Origin: Clostridia bacterium
GTDB lineage: Bacteria > Bacillota > Clostridia > Oscillospirales > Ruminococcaceae
NCBI GenBank assembly: GCA_021152595.1
Contig: JAGKVC010000046.1
Span: forward strand, 1 to 19,436
Direction of reading: 5' to 3'
DNA length: 19,436 nt
In this document: one piece after another, positions 7,429-13,975 of the stretch
Layout: every line of letters begins with the position of its first letter
Position numbering within the stretch: the stretch's first letter is position 1
Program-made: the position numbers and the translations under genes
Notes under the pieces: model-generated
Seen by the model: the letters and a program-made list of their open reading frames with translations, nothing else
The model's database searches: none
Told to the model about the DNA's origin: nothing

Positions 7429-7872
7429 TCAGACGGCGATCTGAAAGAGCTGCTCGGCTGTGCCGTAGATCGTCTCATAATCGCCGGTTTTCTCAAAGCC
7501 GTATTTTTCGTATAAGCCCTGCTCGCCGCTCACGATGTACACCGCCTGACAGCCGCTCTCCTTTGCATAGCTAAGCGCAGAACGGATCATCTGCTCAGAC
7601 AGCCGGTTTCCGCGGTATTGTTCATCGACGAATACAAACCCGATGAACGGCGAAAACGGTGCATCGTCCGGCAGCTCATCCTTTTCGGTGAGCGTGCAGA
7701 ATCCGGCGATCTGTCCGCCGTCCAGCGCAATGATCACACGCTCCCACGGCTGAAACCGGTTTTCACGCGTCCGTTCGGCGAGAAATGCACCTGCACGCCA
7801 TGAGCAGCTTTCGGCAAAGCATGCGGTCTTCTCCCAGAGCGGATGCCCTTTCTGTATCAGTTGTATTTCCAT
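7429..7872 (-). CDS. GNAT-family N-acetyltransferase
   Basis: A 147-residue single-domain GNAT protein. The acetyl-CoA-binding region is visible as a beta strand plus pyrophosphate loop, FIGFVFVDEQYRGNRLSEQ (R/Q-x-x-G-x-x pattern), and the C-terminal motif B as GLYEKYGFEKTGDYETIYG. The substrate is unknown. An alternative start at 7938 would add 22 residues (MHLAYRN...) but lacks a ribosome site. The ATG at 7872 is preceded by AAGGGAG (plus-strand 7884-7890) at 11 nt and fits the family N-terminus. That ribosome site lies partly in the 3' arm of a hairpin (7888-7932), so translation may be modulated. Confidence 0.85.
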   Translation of the reverse strand: MEIQLIQKGHPLWEKTACFAESCSWRAGAFLAERTRENRFQPWERVIIALDGGQIAGFCTLTEKDELPDDAPFSPFIGFVFVDEQYRGNRLSEQMIRSALSYAKESGCQAVYIVSGEQGLYEKYGFEKTGDYETIYGTAEQLFQIAV

Positions 7873-7887
7873 AGATACCAGTTCTCC

Positions 7888-7932
7888 CTTGCGTAAGTGC
7901 TGACGGAAACACACAGCATTCCGATACGCAAG
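7888..7932 (-). promoter_or_regulatory. Hairpin overlapping the GNAT ribosome-binding site
   Basis: CTTGCGTA (7888-7895) is perfectly complementary to TACGCAAG (7925-7932). An inner stem pairs AGTGCTG (7896-7902) with CAGCATT (7914-7920) through one G-U pair. On the minus-strand transcript the 3' arm ends in the first bases of AAGGGAG, the GNAT ribosome site. No U-tract follows, so this is not a terminator. Confidence 0.55.
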
Positions 7933-7968
7933 ATGCATCCGGAATACTTTAGAAAATGGCTGCCGTTT

Positions 7969-8457
7969 CTACCGGCTCCGGCGCTGATAGAATGTGATGC
8001 TGTATCCGAGCTCGCCCTCGATCTCATATCCCGTTTCAAAGATAAATTCGCGGTCGGGAAAGAGCTGTTTTAAGCGCTGTCCCCAGTAATATTGCAGGCA
8101 GTCGGTGAAGGCGCTGAGGATCTGCTCATCGTCCATGTATTTCGGATCGGCATTGAGAAAATAATCACCGACAGACCACGCATTCACCCAGCGTTCCATC
8201 GCGGAATGGTCGCCGTGATACCGCTGTTTCATTTCGCGGTAGGATGCTTCATCGAAATCGGGCGGCATGATCGCGGTCAGAAAGACACAGTCACCGATCA
8301 ATGTAAAATCAGGTGTAAAAAAGTGCGCAGCGGCGAGCATCCCGTCGATCGCGCACTTTTCTGTTGCATAAGAGAAGAAAGGAACCGCGCCGCCGATGAA
8401 TTGTTCATTGAAAGCGGCGCGCTGTTCGGGCGGAATCAGCCCGTCAAATGTTTTCAT
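7969..8457 (-). CDS. Conserved-looking hypothetical protein downstream of the ATPase genes
   Basis: A 162-residue soluble protein without signal peptide or membrane segment. It is rich in aromatic residues (HFFTPDF, DYFLNADPKYMDDEQ, DCLQYYWGQRL, ELGYSITFYQRR). I do not recognise the family and see no catalytic motif. GGAGG (plus-strand 8467-8471) lies 9 nt upstream of the ATG, and codon use matches its neighbours, so it is a real gene. It begins 26 bp after the ATPase D subunit with no terminator between them, so it is probably transcribed with the ATPase; whether it is functionally linked is unknown. Confidence 0.75.
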   Translation of the reverse strand: MKTFDGLIPPEQRAAFNEQFIGGAVPFFSYATEKCAIDGMLAAAHFFTPDFTLIGDCVFLTAIMPPDFDEASYREMKQRYHGDHSAMERWVNAWSVGDYFLNADPKYMDDEQILSAFTDCLQYYWGQRLKQLFPDREFIFETGYEIEGELGYSITFYQRRSR

Positions 8458-8483
8458 GTGAAATTTCCTCCGCGCACTACCCG

Positions 8484-9092
8484 CTATTTTGTTGCCTTGA
8501 TGATCTTCATGCGGGTGAACTCCTCGCGCTCCTTATCCTCAAGTGCATCGGAGATCGTCCGGATGATTTCCGTATAGCGCGGAATCAGCACGTTTTTCAG
8601 CGCATTTGCGCGGCGCTGTGTTGCCTGAATTGCCGTTGCCAGCCGGAAGACGCCGCTGTCCACCTCTGCAAGAATCAGCGTCATATTGCGCACCCTGCAA
8701 AATGCGGCATAGGCTTCGTCAAGCTGCACATTGGTATCAAGGAAGCCATAGGGTACCTGCACCTCGAGTTCATCGGGATGCGTAACCTTCGGGATTTCAA
8801 CGCCCATGACGGTGCGCGTCTCGATCTCAATGCGGTCGTCGATCGGGACCGCATTTGCAAATCGATCCACGACGCCGAGCGTGATATTGGCATCCTGCAA
8901 TTCGGCATAGGCGGTTTCATAGGTCTTCTCGATGCTGCCGCGCAGCTCCTTGGCGCGGTCTACAAGCTGCATCAGCTCACGGATCAGGACATTTCGCTTG
9001 CGGTCCATGAGGTCATAGCCGAGCTTTGCGAGCACCAGAGAGCGCTTGGCTGCCATCAGATTGCCTTTTGTCGGGAATACCTGATTTGCCAC
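8484..9092 (-). CDS. ntpD: A/V-type ATPase subunit D (central stalk)
   Basis: A 202-residue rotor-shaft subunit. The N-terminus FPTKGNLMAAKRSLVLAKLGYDLMDRKRNVL is the D-family signature, and the C-terminus (RRANALKNVLIPRYTEIIRTISDALEDKEREEFTRMKIIK) is the matching second long helix; together they form the antiparallel coiled coil turning inside the A3B3 head. Length is typical. The start is GTG, one base after the B-subunit TAA stop, with GGAGG inside the end of the B gene, so translation is coupled. It is the last ATPase gene of the operon. Confidence 0.97.
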   Translation of the reverse strand: MANQVFPTKGNLMAAKRSLVLAKLGYDLMDRKRNVLIRELMQLVDRAKELRGSIEKTYETAYAELQDANITLGVVDRFANAVPIDDRIEIETRTVMGVEIPKVTHPDELEVQVPYGFLDTNVQLDEAYAAFCRVRNMTLILAEVDSGVFRLATAIQATQRRANALKNVLIPRYTEIIRTISDALEDKEREEFTRMKIIKATK

Positions 9093-9093
9093 G

Positions 9094-10503
9094 TTAACCC
9101 TCCACCTTCCGGATCAGGGCAGCGGCGGCATCCGGATCGTAATGCGCATCCAGCACCTGATCGTCTACACGGTCGAGCGCGGATTTCGGCAGCAGCGAAA
9201 GCAGCGTCCAGCCGAGATCCAGCGTTTCCTCCATCGAACGGTTTTCATCGAAGCCCTGCGAGAGGAAGCATTTTTCAAAGTATTTGCCGAAGGCGAGATA
9301 TTGCTTATCCAGCGCGGAAAGCTCCTCCTCACCGATAACCGACGCCAGCGAGCGCGCATCCTGCACCTGTGCATAGGAGGCGAAGAGCTGGTTTGCGACG
9401 GCGGAGTGATCGGCTCTTGTATAGCCCTCGCCGATGCCGTCCTTCATCAGACGGGAGAGCGACGGCAGAACCGAGATCGGCGGATAGACACCGCCCTGCT
9501 CCAGACCTCTGTCCAGAACGATCTGTCCCTCGGTGATGTAGCCTGTCAGGTCAGGGACAGGGTGCGTGATGTCGTCATTCGGCATGGTCAGGATCGGGAG
9601 CTGCGTCACGCTGCCCTCAATGCCTTCGATGATGCCTGCACGCTCATAGAGCGAGGCGAGATCGGAATAGAGATAGCCCGGGAAGCCCTTTCTGCCGGGG
9701 ATTTCGCCCTTGGAGGACGAGAATTCACGCAGCGCTTCCGCATAAGCCGTCATATCGGTCATGACGACGAGGATATGCATATGCTTTTCGTATGCGAGAT
9801 ACTCTGCGGCGGTCAGTGCGCAGCGCGGTGTGATGATACGCTCAACAATCGGATCATTTGCGAGGTTCAGGAACATGACGACATTCTGCAAAACGCCGCT
9901 CTCGGCGAAACTGCGGCGGAAATAATCCGCAACGTCATTCTGGATGCCCATTGCCGCAAATACAACAGCGAATTCCGCGCCGGAATCCTTTGCAATTCTT
10001 GCCTGCTGTACGATCTGGACAGCGAGCTTGTTGTGCGAAAGACCTGTACCGGAGAAGATCGGCAGCTTCTGACCGCGGATCAGCGTCATCAGGCAGTCGA
10101 TCGCGGAGATGCCGGTCTGGATATAGTTTCTCGGATACTGACGGGACACCGGATTGAGCGGTGCGCCGTTGATGTCGCCGAATTTCTCCGGCATGACTTC
10201 GCCGAGACCGTCAGCCGGTCTGCCTGCACCGGTAAAGACTCTGCCGAGCAGGTCGCCGGAAAGCGGCAGCTCCATCGGTCTGCCGGTGAACTGTGTACGG
10301 GTATTGGTCAGCGAGAGTCCGTGCGTACCCTCAAAGACCTGCAAGATCGCCTTATCGCCCTCGAGCATGGCGACTCTGCCGGTGCGCTCGGTGCCGTCAT
10401 CCAGCACGATACGCGCCATTTCGTCGAATTTCGCGCCCTCCACATGGTCAAGGACGACCAGCGAACCGCTGATGCTGTGAAGCCCGAAATATTGCAGACT
10501 CAT
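9094..10503 (-). CDS. ntpB: A/V-type ATPase subunit B (non-catalytic head)
   Basis: A 469-residue nucleotide-binding-fold subunit that alternates with subunit A in the cytosolic A3B3 head and contributes the arginine finger (LPSLSRLMK region). The degenerate P-loop position reads SGTGLSHNKL (151-160), without the GKT of the catalytic subunit, as expected for B. Also present are MPNDDITHPVPDLTGYITEGQIVLDR and GEGYTRADHSAVANQL, both B-family signatures. AAAGGAGGTG lies just upstream of the ATG, overlapping the end of the A gene; only 3 bp separate the two genes. Confidence 0.98.
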   Translation of the reverse strand: MSLQYFGLHSISGSLVVLDHVEGAKFDEMARIVLDDGTERTGRVAMLEGDKAILQVFEGTHGLSLTNTRTQFTGRPMELPLSGDLLGRVFTGAGRPADGLGEVMPEKFGDINGAPLNPVSRQYPRNYIQTGISAIDCLMTLIRGQKLPIFSGTGLSHNKLAVQIVQQARIAKDSGAEFAVVFAAMGIQNDVADYFRRSFAESGVLQNVVMFLNLANDPIVERIITPRCALTAAEYLAYEKHMHILVVMTDMTAYAEALREFSSSKGEIPGRKGFPGYLYSDLASLYERAGIIEGIEGSVTQLPILTMPNDDITHPVPDLTGYITEGQIVLDRGLEQGGVYPPISVLPSLSRLMKDGIGEGYTRADHSAVANQLFASYAQVQDARSLASVIGEEELSALDKQYLAFGKYFEKCFLSQGFDENRSMEETLDLGWTLLSLLPKSALDRVDDQVLDAHYDPDAAAALIRKVEG

Positions 10504-10506
10504 GGG

Positions 10507-12282
10507 TTACAGCACCTCCTTTTTCTTTGTGCGCAGTGCATCGAGCATGCCGTCGATCTGCTGCGTCAGCGCGTCAAAGCGCTCAAGCTGCCGGTTCGGA
10601 ATATCGTATTTGACCTTGATTACCAGCTCCATGATGCCGCTCGATTTGATTGCCTCGAGATCGACATGCTCCGCGATCATCTTCTTGGCGCGGTGATAGA
10701 CATGGAGAATCAGCTCCATCATGCGGAACTGCTTATCGAGCGGAACATAGGTATCCTCCGCGTGATAGGCGTTCTGCTGCAAAAATCCGACACGGATCAG
10801 ACGCGCGATCTCGATGATGAGCTTCTGATCGTCGGGCAGGACATCGGAGCCGATCAGACGGACGATATCCATGAGCGACTGCTCCTCTTTCAGCAGTGCG
10901 CTGATTTCGGTTCGGTACTCATTGAACTTCGGATCGACCTCGGATTCATAGAAATGTGAGAGATCGTCGAGATATTCGCTGTAGCTCATGTTCCAGTTGA
11001 TTGCCGGATAGTGACGCGCATAGGCGAGCGCCTTGTCCAGTCCCCAGAAGCAGCGAACGAAGCGGCGTGTATTCTGGGTGACAGGCTCGGAGAAGTCGCT
11101 TCCCTGCGGCGAGACGGCACCGATAACGGTGACGCTGCCCTCTCTGCCGTTGAGTGTCTCATAGGCGCCGGTGCGCTCATAGAACTCGGAAAGACGCGAG
11201 GGGAGATAGGCAGGATAGCCTTCCTCCGCAGGCATTTCCTCGAGTCGTCCGGAGATTTCACGGAGCGCCTCAGCCCAGCGGGAGGTGGAATCCGCCATGA
11301 TTGCGATGTGATAGCCCATATCGCGGTAATATTCCGCGAGCGTAATGCCGGTGTAGATCGAAGCCTCACGCGCCGCAACCGGCATATTCGATGTATTTGC
11401 AATCAGCACGGTGCGCTCCATCAGGGATTTGCCCGTGCGCGGATCCTTCAGTGCGGTGAATTCCTCGAGTACCTGCGTCATTTCGTTGCCGCGCTCGCCG
11501 CATCCGATATAGACGATGATATCGGCATCACACCATTTTGCGATCTGGTGCTGCGTCATGGTTTTGCCCGTACCGAAGCCGCCCGGAATCGCCGCTGTGC
11601 CGCCTCTTGCGATCGGGAACAGCGTATCGAGGACACGCTGACCGGTAATCATCGGGCGCGAGGGCGGAAGTCTTCTTGCGGCAGGTCTTGCGCGGCGGAT
11701 CGGCCATTTCTGGCAGAGCGTCAGCGAATGGACTCTGCCCGCTGCATCCTCAAGACGGATAATTTCATCGTTGATGCGGTATTTTCCGTCCTTTGCGGCA
11801 TAGACGACCTTGCCGGAAAGATTCGGCGGAACAAGGCAGAGGTGCAGGATCGCAGAGGTCTCGGGGCAGGAGGCATAGGCTTCGCCGCCCTGCATCATCG
11901 TGCCGACCTTGACCTTGATCGAGACATCGTATTCCTTTTCGGTATCGAGAATCGGCACGTCGAGACCGTCACCGATAAACGCACCGGAGGCTTCCTCCAG
12001 CGCACGGAGCGGACGCTCAATGCCGTCGAAAATATTGGTCAGGATGCCGGGGCCGAGCGTGACCGACATCGGTGCGCCGGTCGGCTCAACAGGCTCTCCG
12101 GTCTGTAAGCCGGAGGTGCTTTCGTAGACCTGAATGGTCGTCTCCTCATCCGTCAGACCGATGACCTCACCGATCAGGCGGCGGTTGCCGACATAGACCA
12201 TTTCCATCATGGAAAAAACATTTGTATTACGGATCTTTACAACAGGGCCGTTGACGCTGTAAATCACAGGCTGCTGCATCAT
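10507..12282 (-). CDS. ntpA: A/V-type ATPase subunit A (catalytic)
   Basis: A 591-residue catalytic subunit that hydrolyses or synthesises ATP in the peripheral head. The P-loop is GGFGTGKT (234-241) with K240 and T241; the usual second-position Pro is Gly here. The catalytic glutamate is E263 in GCGERGNEMTQ, and the Walker B region is HIAIMADSTSRWAEALREISGRLEEMP. The A-specific insertion lies at about 117-187. Length is canonical. The start ATG overlaps the E-subunit stop (ATGA), so the two are translationally coupled; a second Met directly follows. Confidence 0.98.
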   Translation of the reverse strand: MMQQPVIYSVNGPVVKIRNTNVFSMMEMVYVGNRRLIGEVIGLTDEETTIQVYESTSGLQTGEPVEPTGAPMSVTLGPGILTNIFDGIERPLRALEEASGAFIGDGLDVPILDTEKEYDVSIKVKVGTMMQGGEAYASCPETSAILHLCLVPPNLSGKVVYAAKDGKYRINDEIIRLEDAAGRVHSLTLCQKWPIRRARPAARRLPPSRPMITGQRVLDTLFPIARGGTAAIPGGFGTGKTMTQHQIAKWCDADIIVYIGCGERGNEMTQVLEEFTALKDPRTGKSLMERTVLIANTSNMPVAAREASIYTGITLAEYYRDMGYHIAIMADSTSRWAEALREISGRLEEMPAEEGYPAYLPSRLSEFYERTGAYETLNGREGSVTVIGAVSPQGSDFSEPVTQNTRRFVRCFWGLDKALAYARHYPAINWNMSYSEYLDDLSHFYESEVDPKFNEYRTEISALLKEEQSLMDIVRLIGSDVLPDDQKLIIEIARLIRVGFLQQNAYHAEDTYVPLDKQFRMMELILHVYHRAKKMIAEHVDLEAIKSSGIMELVIKVKYDIPNRQLERFDALTQQIDGMLDALRTKKKEVL

Positions 12283-12869
12283 TCGTCACCCCCGCCGATT
12301 TTATGATTGCGATAGAAATTGCGAAGCTGCGCGGAATATGCTTCATCGAGCGTATGATTTTCGCAGCGTCTGCCGTCGGCGGAAAGGATCGAGAGTCCGC
12401 CGAGCAGGATCGCAGGATCCGCGCGGAACGTGACATCCGCACCGACGGCGGATTCCAGCTCGGATTGCAGCTTCATATCTGCCTCACGCAGCAGAACGGA
12501 CGCGCCTGCTTCGGGCTGATGGGCGCTGAGCAGCTTTTTGAGCCACGGAAGATAGTCCTCCGAAGCGGTAAAGGCGGTGAGCTTTTCGCGCAGTTCACCG
12601 AAGAGCTGCATCAGCAGTGTCTGGCGGCGGCTGAGAAACGCCGTCTTGCCCTGATAGCCGACCTGCGACATTTGCTTCTGATATTTTGCAGTAATTCTGG
12701 ATTTTGCAGCCGTCAGCGTGCGGTCGAAATCCGCCTTGCAGCGCGCTTCGGCATCAAGCAGATATTGCTGTGCCTTCTGCTCTGCCTCACGCTCTGCGCG
12801 TGCGATCTCCGCATCGGTGCTGCGGCTGACAGCATCCATGAACTGCTGTAGCTTCTGATTTGCTTCCAT
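12279..12869 (-). CDS. ntpE: A/V-type ATPase subunit E (peripheral stalk)
   Basis: A 196-residue peripheral-stalk subunit that links the head to subunit I as a stator. The N-terminal ~80 residues are a charged, Ala-rich helix (AEIARAEREAEQKAQQYLLDAEA) forming a right-handed coiled coil with the G/H subunit. The C-terminal domain contains VLLREADMKL and DPAILLGGLSILSADGRRCENHTLDE, the typical E-subunit ending. GGAG (plus-strand CTCC 12877-12880) lies 7 nt before the ATG. It is separated from the preceding F gene by 313 bp of structured non-coding DNA, the only large gap in the operon. Confidence 0.95.
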   Translation of the reverse strand: MEANQKLQQFMDAVSRSTDAEIARAEREAEQKAQQYLLDAEARCKADFDRTLTAAKSRITAKYQKQMSQVGYQGKTAFLSRRQTLLMQLFGELREKLTAFTASEDYLPWLKKLLSAHQPEAGASVLLREADMKLQSELESAVGADVTFRADPAILLGGLSILSADGRRCENHTLDEAYSAQLRNFYRNHKIGGGDE

Positions 12870-13182
12870 TTCAAAACTCCAGTCCGGTCATTTTTTATGG
12901 ATTGGTAACTGCTGCAAAACAGCAGAGAAACTGTTAAACAAGGTATTGCATCCCGAGAATCAGATTGGACTTTCGCATATTTCATGAATCCGCCAAAGGA
13001 ATACGATCACTTTGAAATCCCATCGTCAGCAGAATGAAACAAGATAGGTTCATTCTCTTTTCCAAAATGGGATTCTTAAGGGCTGACAGCCCTTAAGCGG
13101 GTTTTGGGTGAGTTTGTTTGCAAACTCATAGCGAAGCGTGCGAGCGCCCCATGATCTATCCATCGGAGATACCTTAGAAAAT
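12870..13182. repeat. Structured low-GC non-coding insert between ATPase subunits F and E
   Basis: No credible gene lies in these 313 bp; the base composition is visibly more AT-rich than the flanking genes. At least five hairpins are present: 12909-12914/12920-12925 (CTGCTG/CAGCAG); 13017-13023/13067-13073 (ATCCCAT/ATGGGAT), enclosing 13031-13038/13049-13056 (AGAATGAA/TTCATTCT); 13075-13084/13088-13097 (CTTAAGGGCT/AGCCCTTAAG); and 13109-13116/13121-13128 (TGAGTTTG/CAAACTCA). None has a T-tract on the operon strand. It looks like a dispersed intergenic repeat that inserted into the operon, or a processing/regulatory element; the choice is inference. No clear promoter for E-A-B-D was found inside it. 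Confidence 0.6.
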
Positions 13183-13491
13183 TCAGATGTGGATACCGAC
13201 GGTTTCGGCGAGATAGCGCGAAATCGCGGCAGTCATATCCGAGGTGCCGTGGCGGTCGGGAATGACAACGAGCAGCGGCATCGGGGTATTCATCTTGAGA
13301 TCCTGCACCTCTGCCGGACAGAGGGCAGCGAGCTTTTCCGTGATGAGGACGACCGCGACACCCTCCATATGCATCGCTTCGCTGAGTGCGGAAAGCAGCT
13401 CTTCGCGTTCATGCACGATCACGCCTTCCACGCCGGCAAGGCGCATTCCCATCAGGGTATCGCTGTTGTCACTGATGAGCCGGCAGCGCAT
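13183..13491 (-). CDS. ntpF: A/V-type ATPase subunit F
   Basis: A 102-residue small central-stalk subunit that caps the D subunit and helps couple head and rotor. The Rossmann-like pattern MRCRLISDNSDTLMGMRLAGVEGV, with VAVVLITEKLA and PMPLLVVIPDR, matches the family, and the length is normal. Its ATG overlaps the K-subunit stop by one base (TGATG), so translation is coupled. After its TGA stop the operon is interrupted by the structured 313-bp region. Confidence 0.95.
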   Translation of the reverse strand: MRCRLISDNSDTLMGMRLAGVEGVIVHEREELLSALSEAMHMEGVAVVLITEKLAALCPAEVQDLKMNTPMPLLVVIPDRHGTSDMTAAISRYLAETVGIHI

Positions 13492-13931
13492 CAGACCTTG
13501 GAGAGGATCATAATTGCGATCAGCAGACCGTAGATCGCAACACCTTCGCCCAGAGCAACGAAGATCAGAGCCTTTGCAAAGGACTTCGGCTCTTCAGCGA
13601 TTGCGCCGATTGCAGCCGGAGCAGCGTGACCGACGGCGATGCCGCAGCCGATCGAGCCGACGCCGACAGCGAGTGCAGCAGCGAGGTATCCGAGACCTGC
13701 TGCGGAGCCTGCAACTGCCTCGGTCGCTTCCGCAGCGGAAACAAAGCCGCCGAGCGGAAGGACGATTGCGCAGAGCATCACAGCGCCGAATGCGCAGAGA
13801 TTGGTCAGCATGGCGCGGCGCATGGATTTGCCGCTTTTCTTCTTGGTAATTGCTGCATAGACGGGCAGCGCGAGCAGTGCGACGATCAGCAGCGGCAGAA
13901 AGATCAGTTCGAGAATTTCATAAACAGACAT
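13491..13931 (-). CDS. ntpK: A/V-type ATPase subunit K (proteolipid rotor ring)
   Basis: A 146-residue membrane proteolipid with four hydrophobic segments (about 7-28, 40-66, 78-104 and 118-145). The second hairpin is c-subunit-like, with the ion-carrying glutamate E129 in VALGEGVAIYGL; the first hairpin has no acidic membrane residue, so each protomer carries one ion site, as in Enterococcus NtpK. Positions aligned by eye to the Na+-binding Gln and Thr of Na+-type c subunits are V100 and V131, which favours H+ coupling (inference). The start at 13931 is chosen over TTG 13958 because AGGAGG (plus-strand 13940-13945) lies 8 nt upstream. Confidence 0.92.
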   Translation of the reverse strand: MSVYEILELIFLPLLIVALLALPVYAAITKKKSGKSMRRAMLTNLCAFGAVMLCAIVLPLGGFVSAAEATEAVAGSAAGLGYLAAALAVGVGSIGCGIAVGHAAPAAIGAIAEEPKSFAKALIFVALGEGVAIYGLLIAIMILSKV

Positions 13932-13975
13932 GGGATTTACCTCCTGAATATTCATCAATCATGTTTCGGACGGGA

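Noticed and set aside
7873..7938. The longer GNAT start at 7938
   Set aside because: No ribosome site precedes it, the extra 22 residues are unlike GNAT N-termini and they are encoded by the hairpin, whereas the ATG at 7872 has AAGGGAG upstream.
9142..10959. A 605-codon plus-strand frame opposite ATPase subunits B and A
   Set aside because: It is the complement of two strongly conserved genes, spans their junction and has no ribosome site or recognisable domain. The same applies to 8448-9338, 11011-12108, 13850-14833 and 15059-15955.
12713..12985. A 90-codon minus-strand frame from the F-E gap into ntpE
   Set aside because: It enters the E gene in the wrong frame and its gap portion is within the hairpin-rich insert. 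No ribosome site precedes its ATG.
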